Assembly (NCBI RefSeq): GCF_038237375.1
Contig: NZ_CP151273.1
Coordinates: forward strand, 1,364,001-1,428,000
From: Alcaligenes sp. SDU_A2
GTDB taxonomy: Bacteria > Pseudomonadota > Gammaproteobacteria > Burkholderiales > Burkholderiaceae_B
Direction: 5' to 3'
Length of the DNA: 64,000 nucleotides
Shown here: positions 36,907 through 48,662 of the stretch, piece by piece
Position numbering within the stretch: position 1 is the first letter of the stretch
How the letters are laid out: each line of letters opens with the position of its first letter
Notes under the pieces: model-generated
Told to the model about the DNA's origin: nothing
The model's input: only the letters and a program-made list of their open reading frames with translations
The model's database searches: none
Translations under genes and position numbers: made by a program

Positions 36907-39585
36907 TCAAAGAGTAAGTGCCTTGTGTACGATTTCGGCCACATTGCCCGACAGGCCGGGTTCGGCCTGAATGCGTTCGAGCGCCTGTTTCAGGCCCGCG
37001 CGCGCGGCCGGCTCGAAACGGGCCCAGTTATCGAAGACACGGGCCAAGCGGGCAGATATTTCGGGATTGAGCTTGTCCAGCGCAATAACCTGTTCGGCCC
37101 AGAACTCGTAGCCTTCGGGGCAGTGCACGCCGTGTAGATTATTGATGCAGAACTGAAAGATCAACGAGCGGGCGCGGTTGGGATTGCGCAGCGAGAAAGC
37201 CGGATGCAGCATCAGGGCGCGGACTTGGTCCACCGCTGTGCCGGGCGCGGTCGCCTGCAGGGTAAACCAGCGATCCAGCACCAGCGGATTGTGTTGCCAG
37301 CGCTGGAAAAAATCCTCCAGTCCGTCCAGCCTGTCCTGTTCCGAACCGTAGTTGACCAGTTGGCTGAGCGCGCCCATGCGGTCGGTCATATTGCTGGCTT
37401 TGTCATATTGGTTACGGGCCAGTTGAGCGCCTGCGCTGACGCCTGCGGCCATCAGGTAGGCCAGCGCCAGATTGCGCAGCGAACGTGTGCCGGCCTGCAG
37501 GGCGTCCGGGCTGTAGTCAGGGTGTTCCAGGCTCAGGAACTGGTACAGCTCTTGCCAATAAGGAGTCAGGGCCAGCCCCAGTTCCCGTTGCAATTGACGG
37601 CGAACCTGCACAATGGCGCGCGGCGTCATGGGCTGGGTTTGCTCCAGCAGCTCGCGTTCGCTGGGCAGAGCCAGGATGCGGGCTTTGTAGGCCGGACTCA
37701 GGGCCGGGTCTTGCAGCAGCGCACGCCAGGTCTGTACCAGGGTTGCCGTCTGGCTGGGCGACGGCGTGCGTCCGGCTGCACGCGCCAGAATCAGTCGGGT
37801 GGCCAGCAACTGGGCGGCTTCCCAGCGGGCAAAGGGGTCGGGGTCGTGGCCGGCCAGCAGCGCCAGTTCGGCGTCTGGGCGATAGTATTCCACGCGCACC
37901 GGAGCGGAGAAATTGCGCAGTAAAGACAGCACAGGCGGCTGGGGTATATGTGCAAAGGTCCAGCTCTGTTCTTGCTGGGTGAAGTCCAGCACCAGGGTGT
38001 CGGCGCTGTTTCCGTCCAGGTGTAGCGTCAGGGGGCGGCCTTCTTGATCCAGCATGCCCAGGGCAAAAGGGATATGCAAAGGCGGCTTGGCGACGGATTT
38101 GGATTCGATGCCGGCAGGCGGATTGCTTTGCGTCAGCGTAAGCGTGCAGGTCTGGGCGTCAGGGTCGTGCTGGAGATGGACATGCACGCGTGGCGTGCCT
38201 GCCTGTTCGTACCAGCGGCGGAATTGGCTCAGGTCGCGGCCCGGGTGGCGAACGCGATAGACGCTGTCCATGGCGTCCACGAAATCGTCGCAGGTGACGG
38301 CCTGGCCATCGTGACGGCGGAAATATTCACGCATGCCGGCCTGAAAGCCTTCTTCGCCCAGTAAAGTGTGCTGCATGCGTATGACTTCGGCCCCTTTTTC
38401 GTAAATGGTGGCCGTATAGAAGTTGCTGATTTCCTGATAGCTCTCGGGGCGAATGGGGTGGGCCATCGGGCCGGCATCTTCGGGAAATTGAGCGGCCCGC
38501 AGCACGCTGACATCGTCGATGCGTTTGACGGCCCGCGCGCTGGCGGCTTGAGCACCGTCCAGCCCTTGGGCCAGCATGTCGCCGGAGAACTCCTGGTCGC
38601 GAAAGACCGTCAGCCCCTCTTTCAGGGATAACTGGAACCAGTCGCGGCAGGTGACTCGGTTGCCGGTCCAGTTATGAAAGTATTCGTGGCCGATCACCGC
38701 TTCCACGGCGCGGAACGAAGCATCGGTGGTACTTTGCGCATCGGCCAGCACATAGGCGGAATTGAAAATATTCAGCCCTTTGTTTTCCATGGCCCCCATA
38801 TTGAAGTCGCGCGCCGCGACAATCATGAAGCGGTCCAGATCCAGCGCCAGTCCGAAGCGTTGCTCGTCCCAACGCACAGAGTTCTCCAGGCATTGCATGG
38901 CCCATTCGGTTTTATCGCCATCGCCACGGTCGCAATAGACCTGCAGCAGGGCAGGACGGCCGTCGGCCTTGGTGATTTCGCGTTCGCGCAGATCGAATTG
39001 GCCGGCCACCAGGGCAAACAGATACGAGGGCTTGGGGAATGGGTCTTGCCAGATGGCCTGCTGGCGGCCGTCCGGCAAGGTTTCGCTACTTAGCAGATTG
39101 CCGTTGGACAGCAAAGTGGGGTAGGCGGTCGGATCGGCCCGCAGCACGACTTCGTAGCGCGCCATGACATCCGGGCGGTCGGGGAAAAAGGTGATGCGCC
39201 GAAAGCCCTGGGCTTCGCATTGCGTAAACAGATGCTGGCCCGAGACGTACAGCCCCATCAGGGAGGTATTGTCCAGTGGGCGGCAACGGCTAAGCAGGCT
39301 GACCTCGACCTGCGCACGCTGCGGGTGCAGGGTCAGGCCCTGGGCGGTCAACTGATAGTCCTGGGGGGACAGTGCCTGGCCGTCCAGGCAGACTTCGATC
39401 AGTTCGATGTCCTCGCCATCCAGTACCAGCGCGGCCGCCTCGCCGTTCAGGCTGCTGGCGCGAAACTGCAGACGCACATGCGTCTGTTCGGCTGCCAGGT
39501 CAAATTCCAGTCGTACGTGATCAATCCGGTACGGGTAAGGCTGGTAATCCTGGCGAGAGATCGTGGCTTGGGTATCTGTGCGCAT
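36907..39585 (-). CDS. pepN: Aminopeptidase N
   Basis: 892-aa M1 zinc metallopeptidase, cytoplasmic, removing N-terminal residues from peptides. The exopeptidase motif GAMEN is at about 264-268. The zinc site HEYFH is at 300-304 with E323 18 residues later. The family-typical order of an N-terminal beta domain, catalytic domain, beta-sandwich and C-terminal alpha-helical domain (DUF3458) is seen by eye from composition. I took the ATG at 39583-39585; a TTG four codons earlier is less likely. First gene of pepN-fbp. Confidence 0.95.
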   Translation of the reverse strand: MRTDTQATISRQDYQPYPYRIDHVRLEFDLAAEQTHVRLQFRASSLNGEAAALVLDGEDIELIEVCLDGQALSPQDYQLTAQGLTLHPQRAQVEVSLLSRCRPLDNTSLMGLYVSGQHLFTQCEAQGFRRITFFPDRPDVMARYEVVLRADPTAYPTLLSNGNLLSSETLPDGRQQAIWQDPFPKPSYLFALVAGQFDLREREITKADGRPALLQVYCDRGDGDKTEWAMQCLENSVRWDEQRFGLALDLDRFMIVAARDFNMGAMENKGLNIFNSAYVLADAQSTTDASFRAVEAVIGHEYFHNWTGNRVTCRDWFQLSLKEGLTVFRDQEFSGDMLAQGLDGAQAASARAVKRIDDVSVLRAAQFPEDAGPMAHPIRPESYQEISNFYTATIYEKGAEVIRMQHTLLGEEGFQAGMREYFRRHDGQAVTCDDFVDAMDSVYRVRHPGRDLSQFRRWYEQAGTPRVHVHLQHDPDAQTCTLTLTQSNPPAGIESKSVAKPPLHIPFALGMLDQEGRPLTLHLDGNSADTLVLDFTQQEQSWTFAHIPQPPVLSLLRNFSAPVRVEYYRPDAELALLAGHDPDPFARWEAAQLLATRLILARAAGRTPSPSQTATLVQTWRALLQDPALSPAYKARILALPSERELLEQTQPMTPRAIVQVRRQLQRELGLALTPYWQELYQFLSLEHPDYSPDALQAGTRSLRNLALAYLMAAGVSAGAQLARNQYDKASNMTDRMGALSQLVNYGSEQDRLDGLEDFFQRWQHNPLVLDRWFTLQATAPGTAVDQVRALMLHPAFSLRNPNRARSLIFQFCINNLHGVHCPEGYEFWAEQVIALDKLNPEISARLARVFDNWARFEPAARAGLKQALERIQAEPGLSGNVAEIVHKALTL

Positions 39586-39746
39586 GGAGTCCGACAATCA
39601 AAGAAATAGATGTGCCTATTGTAATGTTGTTTGACGGGCGGGGCGGCAGGCCGGGGCAGCGGTACACTAAATAGATGCGCTGCGCTTTATGTCGGTATGG
39701 GCAATGCAGGGCGGCAGGAACAGGATATTTTTCAAGGGCGAATGCC

Positions 39747-40394
39747 ATGACTATTTTTTCAGCAATATTTTCTGTGCGTACGGCTCGTTTGGCGGCCTTG
39801 AGTCTGGTGATGTTGGCGACGGGATGCGCAGCGCCCAGCTGGTCGGCGAAACTGACTCGTTACCAACAATGGCCGGATCAGACACAGGGGGAAACCTACC
39901 ATTTAGCATCCAGTCCGGCCCAGAGCAGTAATCTGGAATATCAGTCTTTTGCCGATTCGGTGCGCGCCGCGATTGGTGTGACCGGTCTGGTCGAGGCTAA
40001 AGATGGCGCTGCGGCGCGTTTTGTGGTGGAAATCGATTACGGCAATCCGCAGGAGCAGACCTGGGTGCCCCAATATGCGGACAGTTTCTATGGCCCCATG
40101 GGTTGGGGCATGGGGCGCGGTTACTACGCGCCCAATGACGGCTTAGCGGGTGGTTTCTTTTATTCCCCGCCGGTTGTTAATGTGCCGGTCACGATCTATC
40201 GAAATTATCTGAGCGTGGTAATTAAAGATAAACGCAAGCAGCAGGCCGAGGTCTATCGCGCTACGGCAGTCAGTTATAGTCAGTCGGACAATCTGGCGGT
40301 GCAGATGCCTTATTTGTCCCAGGCCATATTTGATCATTTTCCTGGCAATAATGGCCAAGTGATCGATATTGAGTATTCCTTGCCTAAACCTTGA
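39747..40394 (+). CDS. DUF4136-type lipoprotein
   Basis: 215-aa predicted lipoprotein. The signal peptide (residues 1-26) ends in a lipobox-like LATGC, so the mature protein would be acylated on that cysteine. The body has YHLASSPAQSSNLEYQSFADSVRAAI and a DYGNPQEQTWVPQY segment typical of DUF4136. A Gly/Tyr/Phe-rich loop (GWGMGRGYYAPNDG) follows. Function is unknown. The ATG at 39747 is preceded by AAGGG. It is monocistronic and ends at a bidirectional terminator. Confidence 0.75.
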   Translation: MTIFSAIFSVRTARLAALSLVMLATGCAAPSWSAKLTRYQQWPDQTQGETYHLASSPAQSSNLEYQSFADSVRAAIGVTGLVEAKDGAAARFVVEIDYGNPQEQTWVPQYADSFYGPMGWGMGRGYYAPNDGLAGGFFYSPPVVNVPVTIYRNYLSVVIKDKRKQQAEVYRATAVSYSQSDNLAVQMPYLSQAIFDHFPGNNGQVIDIEYSLPKP

Positions 40395-40437
40395 TGGATC
40401 GGACCTGAACTATTCTGTAAATGTATTGAATAAACGA

Positions 40438-40470
40438 GAAAGGGACAGCATATGCATGCTGTCCCTTTTT
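40438..40470. terminator. Bidirectional intrinsic terminator
   Basis: AGGGACAGCAT (40441-40451) pairs with ATGCTGTCCCT (40456-40466), flanked by A and T runs. It separates the convergent lipoprotein and H-NS genes. Confidence 0.9.
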
Positions 40471-40487
40471 GCTGGCACCTGCAAGAC

Positions 40488-40835
40488 TTACTTGATCAGG
40501 AAGTCTTCGCGGCTTTGGCCTTGCGCTTCGGCGTCGATGATCCAGCGCGGAGGGCGGCCACGTCCTGTCCAGGTGTCTTGTGTCGCGGGATGGCGATACT
40601 TTGGAGGCAGGCTGGCTTTGGGTTCGGCAGAGCCGGCGGAAGAACCGCGCGCAGAGGTTTTTTCCAGAGCTTCGGCTACTTCTTCAAGCGTGATTTCGTT
40701 GTCCTGCATGGACTTCACGATGGAAGCGATGATAGGACGGCGCTGCTTGACCTTTAGGGATTTCATCTGCTTTTGCAACCGCAGAATCTCTTTTTCTATC
40801 TTCTGCTTGGCAGAGCTGTATGTTTCGACGGACAT
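40488..40835 (-). CDS. H-NS family nucleoid-associated protein
   Basis: 115-aa DNA-binding silencer. The N-terminal half is a charged coiled-coil for oligomerisation (QKIEKEILRLQKQMKSLKV). After a Ser/Ala/Gly linker comes the AT-hook-like core TWTGRGRPPRWI (about residues 88-99), the minor-groove motif of betaproteobacterial H-NS proteins such as BpH3/Bv3F. AGGAA precedes the ATG. The 540 bp upstream are very AT-rich, a likely autoregulatory target. Confidence 0.92.
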   Translation of the reverse strand: MSVETYSSAKQKIEKEILRLQKQMKSLKVKQRRPIIASIVKSMQDNEITLEEVAEALEKTSARGSSAGSAEPKASLPPKYRHPATQDTWTGRGRPPRWIIDAEAQGQSREDFLIK

Positions 40836-41372
40836 GTTGGATTCCTGTTTAGTGATTGTAATTATCAGATAAACGCTGCCTGCGCGAGCGCGTGTTTATC
40901 ATGCGAAAACAGTTTACTTTGAATTTTTGAAAAATATAAGAGCCGAATGAAAAAAATTAAATTTTAATTCGATGTCACCCTTGAATTCTGTAATCGATTT
41001 GTCAGCTTGATAATTGAATCACCAGTAGTGATTAATTATTCTGATGGGGGGTTATCATATTTTCGAATAGGTTTATATGGAAATGGTATGGCTATATGGA
41101 TTTTTAATGCATTTGCACGAAATAATTTGCATCTATATTCACGGAATGTCGCGACTAAGCGCACAGCTATGTCATGTCATGATGGGGGAGCGGACGTTGC
41201 GCGTGGGTGAAACACACCAGGCCATCGCGCGCCGCAGCGCATTCTGTTTTAATGCTGTGATGGATTCTTTTCGCGCGCCCCGGCCGCTCTGGCAAGGTGC
41301 GGCATCGCGATAAAAAATGATTGCCCCCTGGCGCAGTAGCGCCGCAATCGATTTGTTAGTAGGAATAAAAGA
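40836..41372. other. AT-rich intergenic region between the H-NS gene and tldD
   Basis: The first 300 bases (to about 41130) are strikingly AT-rich compared with the rest of the window; from 41160 on, composition returns to normal. Small open frames here show no recognisable protein pattern and I support none. The region must hold the divergent promoters of the H-NS gene and tldD. An H-NS binding role is inferred from composition only. Confidence 0.6.
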
Positions 41373-42833
41373 ATGAAGCTTGTTGATCCCGCCATCGATG
41401 CGTTGGCCTGCGCCCGTGGCCTGCTTCTGGAGCCTTGGGGACTGAACGAGTCCCATTTGTCCGGCGCGCTGGGCGAAATACTGACCCATCAGGCGGATTA
41501 TGCCGACCTGTACTTTCAGTACACGCGCAGCGAAGGCTGGAGCCTGGACGAGGGCATTGTCAAAAGCGGCAGTTTTTCGATTGAGCAAGGCGTGGGCGTG
41601 CGTGCGCTCAGCGGCGAAAAAACCGCTTTTGCCTATTCAGACTCTATTAGCCAGGATGCGTTGCTGTCCTCGGCCCGCGTCGTGCGCTCCATTGCCCGCC
41701 AGGGCGGCAACGGTGCAGGCGGCGTGCTGGTTCCGGCCAAATCGGCCCGGCCTGCTTTGTATACGGGTATCGATCCCATCAGCAGTCTGTCCGCTCCGGA
41801 CAAGGTGGCGTTGCTGGGGCGTCTGGATGCATTGGCGCGCGCGGCCGACCCACGGGTGGTGCAGGTCATGGCCAGTCTGGGAGCCGAATACGATGTGGTG
41901 TTGGTGGCCGGTAGCGATGGTCGTCTGGCTGCCGATGTGCGCCCTTTGGTGCATTTGTCGCTGTCCGTCATCGTCGAGGAAAATGGTCGCCGCGAACGCG
42001 GTTCGGCATCGGGCGGCGGCCGTGTGGATCTGGCGTATTTCTCGGACGATCTACTGCGGACCTACGTGGACAAAGCCGTGCGTTCGGCCAGAACCAATCT
42101 GCAGGCGCAGCCGGCTCCGGCAGGCCAGATGACCGTCGTGCTTGGGCCGGGCTGGCCCGGCGTCATGTTGCACGAAGCGGTAGGCCATGGCCTGGAGGGC
42201 GATTTCAACCGGCGCGGCAGCAGTGTGTTTTCGGGCCGCATTGGCGAGCGCGTGGCCTCCAAGGGCGTCACCGTGATTGATGACGGTACCCTGGCTAACC
42301 GACGCGGCTCGCTCAATATCGACGACGAAGGCAACCAAACCCAGCGCACTGTCTTGATCGAGGACGGTATTTTGAAAGGCTATCTGCAAGACACGCACAA
42401 TGCCCGTCTTATGAATACCGCCGTGACCGGCAATGGCCGGCGTGAATCCTATGCCAGCTTGCCCATGCCGCGCATGACCAACACCTTTATGCTGGGCGGC
42501 GATCAGGACCCGCAAGAAATCATCGCTTCGGTTAAAAAAGGTTTGTATGCCGTCGATTTCGGCGGTGGCCAGGTGGATATCACCAGCGGCAAGTTTGTTT
42601 TCTCTGCTTCCGAGGCCTGGGTCATAGAAAACGGCAAGCTGATGTACCCGGTCAAAGGGGCCACCCTGATCGGTAACGGTCCGGACGCCATGAATCAGGT
42701 CACCATGATAGGCAACGATATGCAGCTCGATCCGGGCGTGGGTACCTGCGGCAAAGAAGGCCAGAGCGTGCCGGTGGGCGTGGGTATTCCCACCGTGCGC
42801 ATGGAGAACCTGACGGTGGGCGGCACAGCCTAG
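41373..42833 (+). CDS. tldD: Metalloprotease TldD
   Basis: 486-aa subunit of the TldD/TldE heterodimer that trims peptides such as microcin B17 precursor and CcdA. The zinc motif HEAVGH is at 267-272 ([14 protein letters not shown]). N-terminal [21 protein letters not shown] and C-terminal [25 protein letters not shown] are typical of TldD rather than TldE. AGGA precedes the ATG. No tldE (pmbA) is in the window. An intrinsic terminator follows about 80 bases downstream. Confidence 0.96.
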   Translation: MKLVDPAIDALACARGLLLEPWGLNESHLSGALGEILTHQADYADLYFQYTRSEGWSLDEGIVKSGSFSIEQGVGVRALSGEKTAFAYSDSISQDALLSSARVVRSIARQGGNGAGGVLVPAKSARPALYTGIDPISSLSAPDKVALLGRLDALARAADPRVVQVMASLGAEYDVVLVAGSDGRLAADVRPLVHLSLSVIVEENGRRERGSASGGGRVDLAYFSDDLLRTYVDKAVRSARTNLQAQPAPAGQMTVVLGPGWPGVMLHEAVGHGLEGDFNRRGSSVFSGRIGERVASKGVTVIDDGTLANRRGSLNIDDEGNQTQRTVLIEDGILKGYLQDTHNARLMNTAVTGNGRRESYASLPMPRMTNTFMLGGDQDPQEIIASVKKGLYAVDFGGGQVDITSGKFVFSASEAWVIENGKLMYPVKGATLIGNGPDAMNQVTMIGNDMQLDPGVGTCGKEGQSVPVGVGIPTVRMENLTVGGTA

Positions 42834-42856
42834 TCGGGCGATCAGCCATGTTGCTT

Positions 42857-42889
42857 AAACCTGCCTGCGGGCAGGTTCAAGACTGCTGA
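42857..42889 (+). repeat. Left inverted repeat bracketing elements E and F
   Basis: 33 bases with a hairpin core AACCTGCC/GGGCAGGTT and the tail AGACTGCTGA. The reverse complement recurs at 43711-43743 with 28 of 33 positions identical. The two copies enclose both palindromic elements E and F. Confidence 0.75.
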
Positions 42890-42913
42890 TAACCCTTTGC
42901 GTAAAATCCTCTT

Positions 42914-42945
42914 GCCAGCCCTTGAATGTGGGCTGGCTTTTTTTT
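42914..42945 (+). terminator. Intrinsic terminator after tldD
   Basis: GCCAGCCC (42914-42921) pairs with GGGCTGGC (42930-42937), followed by eight T. Confidence 0.88.
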
Positions 42946-42995
42946 GCATTCCGTTCGGCTGCCGATGTTCATTGCCGAACCGGTTTTCTATAGAC

Positions 42996-43229
42996 GCCGC
43001 TCAAGGCGCACGCTGAACGGGGCAGGCTGACGGCTTGCCGGCGCTGCGCGCCGGTGCCCTGGTCGGTTCGCGGGGCCGGGCGCGTCGTGAACTCCGGCGG
43101 GTCGCTTGTCCGCCGGACAAGCAACAAGCGCCGCCGTCAAACAGCACGACACGTGCCTCCCGTCCTCGCGCCCCGCCTGCGGCGAGCCATCTGACCCGCC
43201 TGCCCCGTTCAGCGTGCGCCTTGAGCGGC
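42996..43229 (+). repeat. Large palindromic element, copy E
   Basis: 234-bp element with the longest arms: a perfect 31-bp outer stem starting GCCGCTCAAGGCGCACGC (42996-43026) and matched at 43199-43229. Inner stem GGCGG/CCGCC surrounds a perfect 9-bp central hairpin GCTTGTCCG/CGGACAAGC. Side hairpin CCGGCGC/GCGCCGG is in the left arm, then GGTGCCCTGGTC. Family motifs GTGAACTC, TCAAACAGCACGAC and GTGCCTCCCG are present. It belongs with A and B by the shared GGCTGACGGCTTGCCGG. Confidence 0.9.
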
Positions 43230-43366
43230 TCGAAGCCCTGATGGCATAGATTTCAACCCTTGGTCTATGGGAGATTCACGGATAGCAAGACTAGGGGCGA
43301 CCGAGAGAGCTCCCGCCTGGTAGGGTTGGTCGATGGGCCTTGGGCCTGAAACCATCACGTTGCCAG

Positions 43367-43590
43367 GGTGAGTTCGGTGGCCCTGAGTCGGCGGGCGAGT
43401 CAGGGCATTCGCCGCCGACGGCTGGCCGGGACAGGGGGCAAGCCCCGTTCTGTTTGAGACGCGCGCTTATGGTTCGGCACGAACCATGCGGCGAGTTAAC
43501 GGGGTGCCTGTCCCGGCCAGCCGGCAAGGGAACCGGCGCGCAGCGCGGGCGAAGGCCCCAGCCCGCCGACTCAGGGCCGCCGGACTCACC
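43367..43590 (-). repeat. Large palindromic element, copy F
   Basis: 224-bp element, inverted relative to E and 137 bp from it. Outer arms share GGCCCTGAGTCGGCGGGC with its complement (from 43367 and to 43590). The next stem GGCTGGCCGGGACAGG is perfect over 16 bp, followed by CCCCGTT/AACGGGG. The central hairpin is ATGGTTCG/CGAACCAT. The side hairpin GGCGCGCAGCG and the GAGTTAAC motif are on the right, which gives the reversed orientation. Bases 43230-43366 and 43591-43710 show no gene. Confidence 0.88.
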
Positions 43591-43710
43591 TTCTTCGATG
43601 TCGTTTCTGCTTCGCTCAACGACCGAACGCGACATAGGGATGTGTTCGCCCGACGGTCCGAACATGTGTTTGGGCTGAGCAAACAGACATGGGTGCAGCA
43701 GCGGAGTTTG

Positions 43711-43748
43711 TCAGCAGTCTGAAATCTGCCTGCGGGCAGGTTTTTTTT
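43711..43748. terminator. Right inverted repeat with terminator-like hairpin
   Basis: Reverse-complement partner of 42857-42889 (43711-43743). Read rightward, CTGCC (43726-43730) pairs with GGCAG (43735-43739), followed by eight T (43741-43748). It would insulate ectR from transcription coming from the repeat region. Confidence 0.7.
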
Positions 43749-43829
43749 GCCTTATCGGATGCCCGCAGGTGCGCCCGGCCACTACACGCGTGCGTGTGTT
43801 TCAAGGTGTATCCTATCGCCCAAACCTGT

Positions 43830-43858
43830 TTGACTTACATCTTTACTAATCATATTAT
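43830..43858 (+). promoter_or_regulatory. Sigma-70 promoter of ectR-ectABCD
   Basis: TTGACT (43830-43835), a 17-base spacer and TATTAT (43853-43858); each box matches five of six. The predicted start is near 43865, about 40 bases before ectR. TTCAG and CTGAA arms just downstream form a weak inverted repeat that could be an EctR operator. Confidence 0.7.
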
Positions 43859-43904
43859 TTCAGTGCGAATGAATTGTGCTGAACTATTTTGCTTGGCTAA
43901 TTAA

Positions 43905-44428
43905 ATGACTACTGACCAACAATACGATCTGCGCATCCTGCGGGCTTTGCGTCGTATTACCCGCTCGATTGCCCTGCATTCTCGGCAACTATCCGCCTAT
44001 AGCAACATCACGGCCCCCCAACTGATCTGCTTGCGCACAATCATTGAAAAAGGGCCGCTTACCGCCACGGCTATCAGTCGCGAAATGCATGTCAGCCCCA
44101 GTACGGTGGTGGGTATTTTGGACCGTCTGGAAGACAAGAAACTGGTGCTGCGCGAACGGGGGCGGGAAGACCGCCGCATCGTGTTCGTCAGCGCAACCCC
44201 CGAAGGTGTGGAACTGGCGCGTGACACGCCCTCGCCTCTGCAAAAGAAACTGGCCGATGCCTTGAAAGAGCTGCCCGAGCTGGAGCAGGCCACCATGACG
44301 CTGTCGCTGGAGCGCATCGTCCGTTTGATAGACTCAGATCCGGAATCGCCCACGGAGGCCGGCGATGCCGTATCGCCGATACTGGAGGTCCCGGAGGGAG
44401 ACGTGCCCCCTGAATCCGGGCTTGTGGT

Positions 44429-44432
<4 letters not shown>
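43905..44432 (+). CDS. ectR: MarR family regulator of ectoine synthesis (EctR-like)
   Basis: 175-aa winged-helix DNA-binding protein. The MarR core runs from ITAPQLICLRTI through the recognition helix SPSTVVGILDRLEDKKLVLRERG and the wing EDRRIVFVSATPEG. A C-terminal acidic tail (PESPTEAGDAVSPILEV) is longer than usual. It lies directly before ectA, with its stop overlapping the ectA TTG. Known EctR proteins of halotolerant methylotrophs are MarR repressors in the same place. Regulation of ect by this protein is therefore inferred from position and family. Confidence 0.85.
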
Positions 44433-46375
<1,943 letters not shown>

Positions 46376-46376
<1 letters not shown>

Positions 46377-46771
46377 TGCTGGTCAAGAATGTACAAGACG
46401 TCATTGGAACAAGCGACGAGGTTCGCACCGAGAATTGGGTCAGCCGTCGCGTGCTGCTGAAAAAGGACGGCATGGGATTTTCGTTCCACGAAACCGTTAT
46501 TTTCCCGGGCACCGAAACACATATCCATTATCAGAACCATCTGGAAGCGGTCTGGTGCGTGGAGGGTGACGGCGAAATTGAAACGATTGCCGACGGCAAA
46601 AAGTATGCGCTGGGTCCAGGCGTTGTTTATGCGCTGGATCAGCACGATGAACATTGGTTGCGTGGCGGAGAAAAGCCGCTGCGCGTGATCTGCGTCTTTA
46701 ACCCGCCCCTGACCGGGCAGGAAGTTCATGACGCCAAAGGTGTATATCCTTTGGTCGCGGATGCGGATTGA
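46376..46771 (+). CDS. ectC: Ectoine synthase
   Basis: 131-aa cupin that cyclises N-gamma-acetyldiaminobutyrate to ectoine by water elimination. Recognised by [12 protein letters not shown], the cupin motif [19 protein letters not shown] with its iron-binding residues, and [15 protein letters not shown]. Length fits the family (about 130). It is translationally coupled to ectB and 18 bases before ectD. Confidence 0.97.
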
Positions 46772-46789
46772 ATCAGGAAGGAGGCCATC

Positions 46790-47719
46790 ATGACTGTAAT
46801 GATGACAGACCGGTACGCCTCGCGTACCGAGCGGGGAGCGGCGATTGTGGCCCGTCAGGAGCCGGTGGTGTATGACACGCCGGTCGGGAGCCGGCCCTTG
46901 TCGGCCGCTCAGTTGCGGGAATACGAAGACAATGGTTTTTTGCTCTTGCCGGATGTGTTTTCCGCGCAGGAGGTGCGCAGCCTGTTGGCCGACGTGCAGG
47001 GTATGAGCACCGATCCGGCCATTCTGAAGCGCGAAGAGGCTGTCGTCGAAAAAGGCAGCCAGGCCGTACGTTCTATTTTCCGGGTGCACGATTTAAGTCC
47101 TTTGATTGCCCGTCTGGTACGCGATCCGCGCGTGCTGGATGTGGCGCGTCAGATTCTGGGCTCGGACGTTTACGTACATCAGTCGCGTGCCAATCTGAAG
47201 CCTGGCTTTACAGGCAAGGAGTTTTACTGGCATTCGGACTTCGAGACCTGGCATGTCGAAGATGGCATGCCGCAGATGCGCGCGCTAAGTTGTTCCGTGT
47301 TGCTGACCGATAACAACGTCTGCAACGGCCCGTTGATGTTGGTTCCCGGCTCGCATCGCCAGTTTGTGTCCTGCGAAGGCATCACCCCCGATGGGCATTA
47401 CAAGGAGTCCTTGCGCAAACAGGAATATGGCGTGCCCGATCCGATCAGTTTGCGTTTATTGGTCGATAAGGGCGGTATCGAAGCCATTACCGCCAAGGCG
47501 GGTTCAGTCATCTTTTTTGACTGCAATACCATGCACGGTTCGGCCAGCAATATTTCGCCCTGGCCGCGCGCCAATGTCTTTACCGTGTACAACAGCATGG
47601 AAAATAGCGTGCAGGACCCGAAATACGGCCTGCAGCCACGGCCCGAGCACGTCGCGACGCGTGGTCGCTTTGCTATGCTCAAGCCCTTAGAAGGCCGTTT
47701 GCTTGATCCGTCGAACTAG
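46790..47719 (+). CDS. ectD: Ectoine 5-hydroxylase
   Basis: 309-aa non-haem Fe(II)/2-oxoglutarate dioxygenase that converts ectoine to 5-hydroxyectoine. The iron triad is H148 and D150 (FYWHSDFETWH) plus H249 (NTMHGSASNISPW). The EctD signature region around it and the 2-oxoglutarate-binding arginine (WPRANVF) are intact. AGGAGG precedes the ATG. It is the last gene of ectRABCD, and no dedicated aspartokinase (ask_ect) follows. Presence of ectD predicts hydroxyectoine production. Confidence 0.96.
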   Translation: MTVMMTDRYASRTERGAAIVARQEPVVYDTPVGSRPLSAAQLREYEDNGFLLLPDVFSAQEVRSLLADVQGMSTDPAILKREEAVVEKGSQAVRSIFRVHDLSPLIARLVRDPRVLDVARQILGSDVYVHQSRANLKPGFTGKEFYWHSDFETWHVEDGMPQMRALSCSVLLTDNNVCNGPLMLVPGSHRQFVSCEGITPDGHYKESLRKQEYGVPDPISLRLLVDKGGIEAITAKAGSVIFFDCNTMHGSASNISPWPRANVFTVYNSMENSVQDPKYGLQPRPEHVATRGRFAMLKPLEGRLLDPSN

Positions 47720-47746
47720 CCGTTTGCTGAAGCAGATTGGATTAAA

Positions 47747-47778
47747 CCCCTTGGGACGTTGTCCTCAAGGGGTTTTTT
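47747..47778 (+). terminator. Intrinsic terminator after ectD
   Basis: CCCCTTG with nested GGAC pairs with GTCC and CAAGGGG, then six T. It closes ectRABCD, between the convergent ect and ehu operons. Confidence 0.88.
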
Positions 47779-47870
47779 GTGCCTGACACCGTTGAGAAGA
47801 GTTGTTTACTGCGTTGCGGGCAGGCTTGAGATAGTAGGGGAAGCACGCGATTGATGGGCGCGGCTGGCGC

Positions 47871-48662
47871 TTAGGACGGGTTGATGAAGTTGCTCAGAAA
47901 CTCCTGGGTGCGGGCGTGTTGCGGGTGGCTGAACAATTGCTCGGGCGGGGCCGATTCGACGATGACGCCCTTATCGAAAAAGCACACGCGATCGGAGATT
48001 TCTTTGGCAAACTGCATTTCGTGCGTCACCAGCAAAATGGTCAGATCGTGTTCCTGGACCAGCTTCTGGATGACGCCCAGCACTTCGCCCACCAGTTCGG
48101 GGTCCAGTGCCGAGGTCGGCTCGTCGAACAGCATGATGTTGGGGCGCATGGCCAGGGCGCGGGCGATGCCGACGCGCTGCTGTTGGCCGCCCGAGAGCTG
48201 GCTGGGAAACTTATCGGCCTGATCGATCAGCCCGACCAGTTCCAGGTACTGCTCGGCGCGTTCGCGCGCCTCTTGCCGGGACAGGCCCAATACGTGTTCC
48301 GGGGCTTCTGTCACATTGCGCATGACGGACATATGCGGGAACAGATTGAACTGCTGAAACACCATGCCCATTTCCTTGCGCATCTGGCGCAGGTGTTTTT
48401 CTCCAGCGGTCACCAGTTGGCCGTCGCTGGCTTGTTCGTGCCAGAGCGGCTTGCCAGCCACCGTAATCATGCCTGCATCGATATTTTCCAATGTCATCAA
48501 GATGCGCAGCACTGTGGATTTGCCAGAACCGGACGGGCCGATGATGCTGACTTTTTCGCCGCGTTGTACTTGAAAGTCGAGTGCGTCCAGCACCGTCAGG
48601 TCACCGAATTTTTTGGTGACCTGCTCGAATTGGATGATGGGGGCGTCGTTTTGCGTGGTCAT
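47871..48662 (-). CDS. ehuA: Ectoine/hydroxyectoine ABC transporter ATP-binding protein
   Basis: 263-aa ATPase of a polar amino acid-type importer. Walker A is GPSGSGKST, signature LSGGQQQRV, Walker [15 protein letters not shown], and the H-loop VTHEMQFA. The start is the ATG at 48660-48662, overlapping the ehuD stop. It is the last gene of ehuBCDA. Assignment to ectoine uptake rests on the neighbouring ectABCD genes and the EhuB-like binding protein, not on the ATPase itself. Confidence 0.88.
   Translation of the reverse strand: MTTQNDAPIIQFEQVTKKFGDLTVLDALDFQVQRGEKVSIIGPSGSGKSTVLRILMTLENIDAGMITVAGKPLWHEQASDGQLVTAGEKHLRQMRKEMGMVFQQFNLFPHMSVMRNVTEAPEHVLGLSRQEARERAEQYLELVGLIDQADKFPSQLSGGQQQRVGIARALAMRPNIMLFDEPTSALDPELVGEVLGVIQKLVQEHDLTILLVTHEMQFAKEISDRVCFFDKGVIVESAPPEQLFSHPQHARTQEFLSNFINPS

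Noticed and set aside
40836-41372. Small open frames in the AT-rich region between the H-NS gene and tldD
   Set aside because: No ribosome binding sites, no family resemblance, and low-complexity composition. Treated as regulatory DNA.
42857-43743. Composite transposon or insertion sequence around elements E and F
   Set aside because: No transposase frame, no target-site duplication that I can see, and the bracketing repeats double as hairpins. Kept only as an observation.
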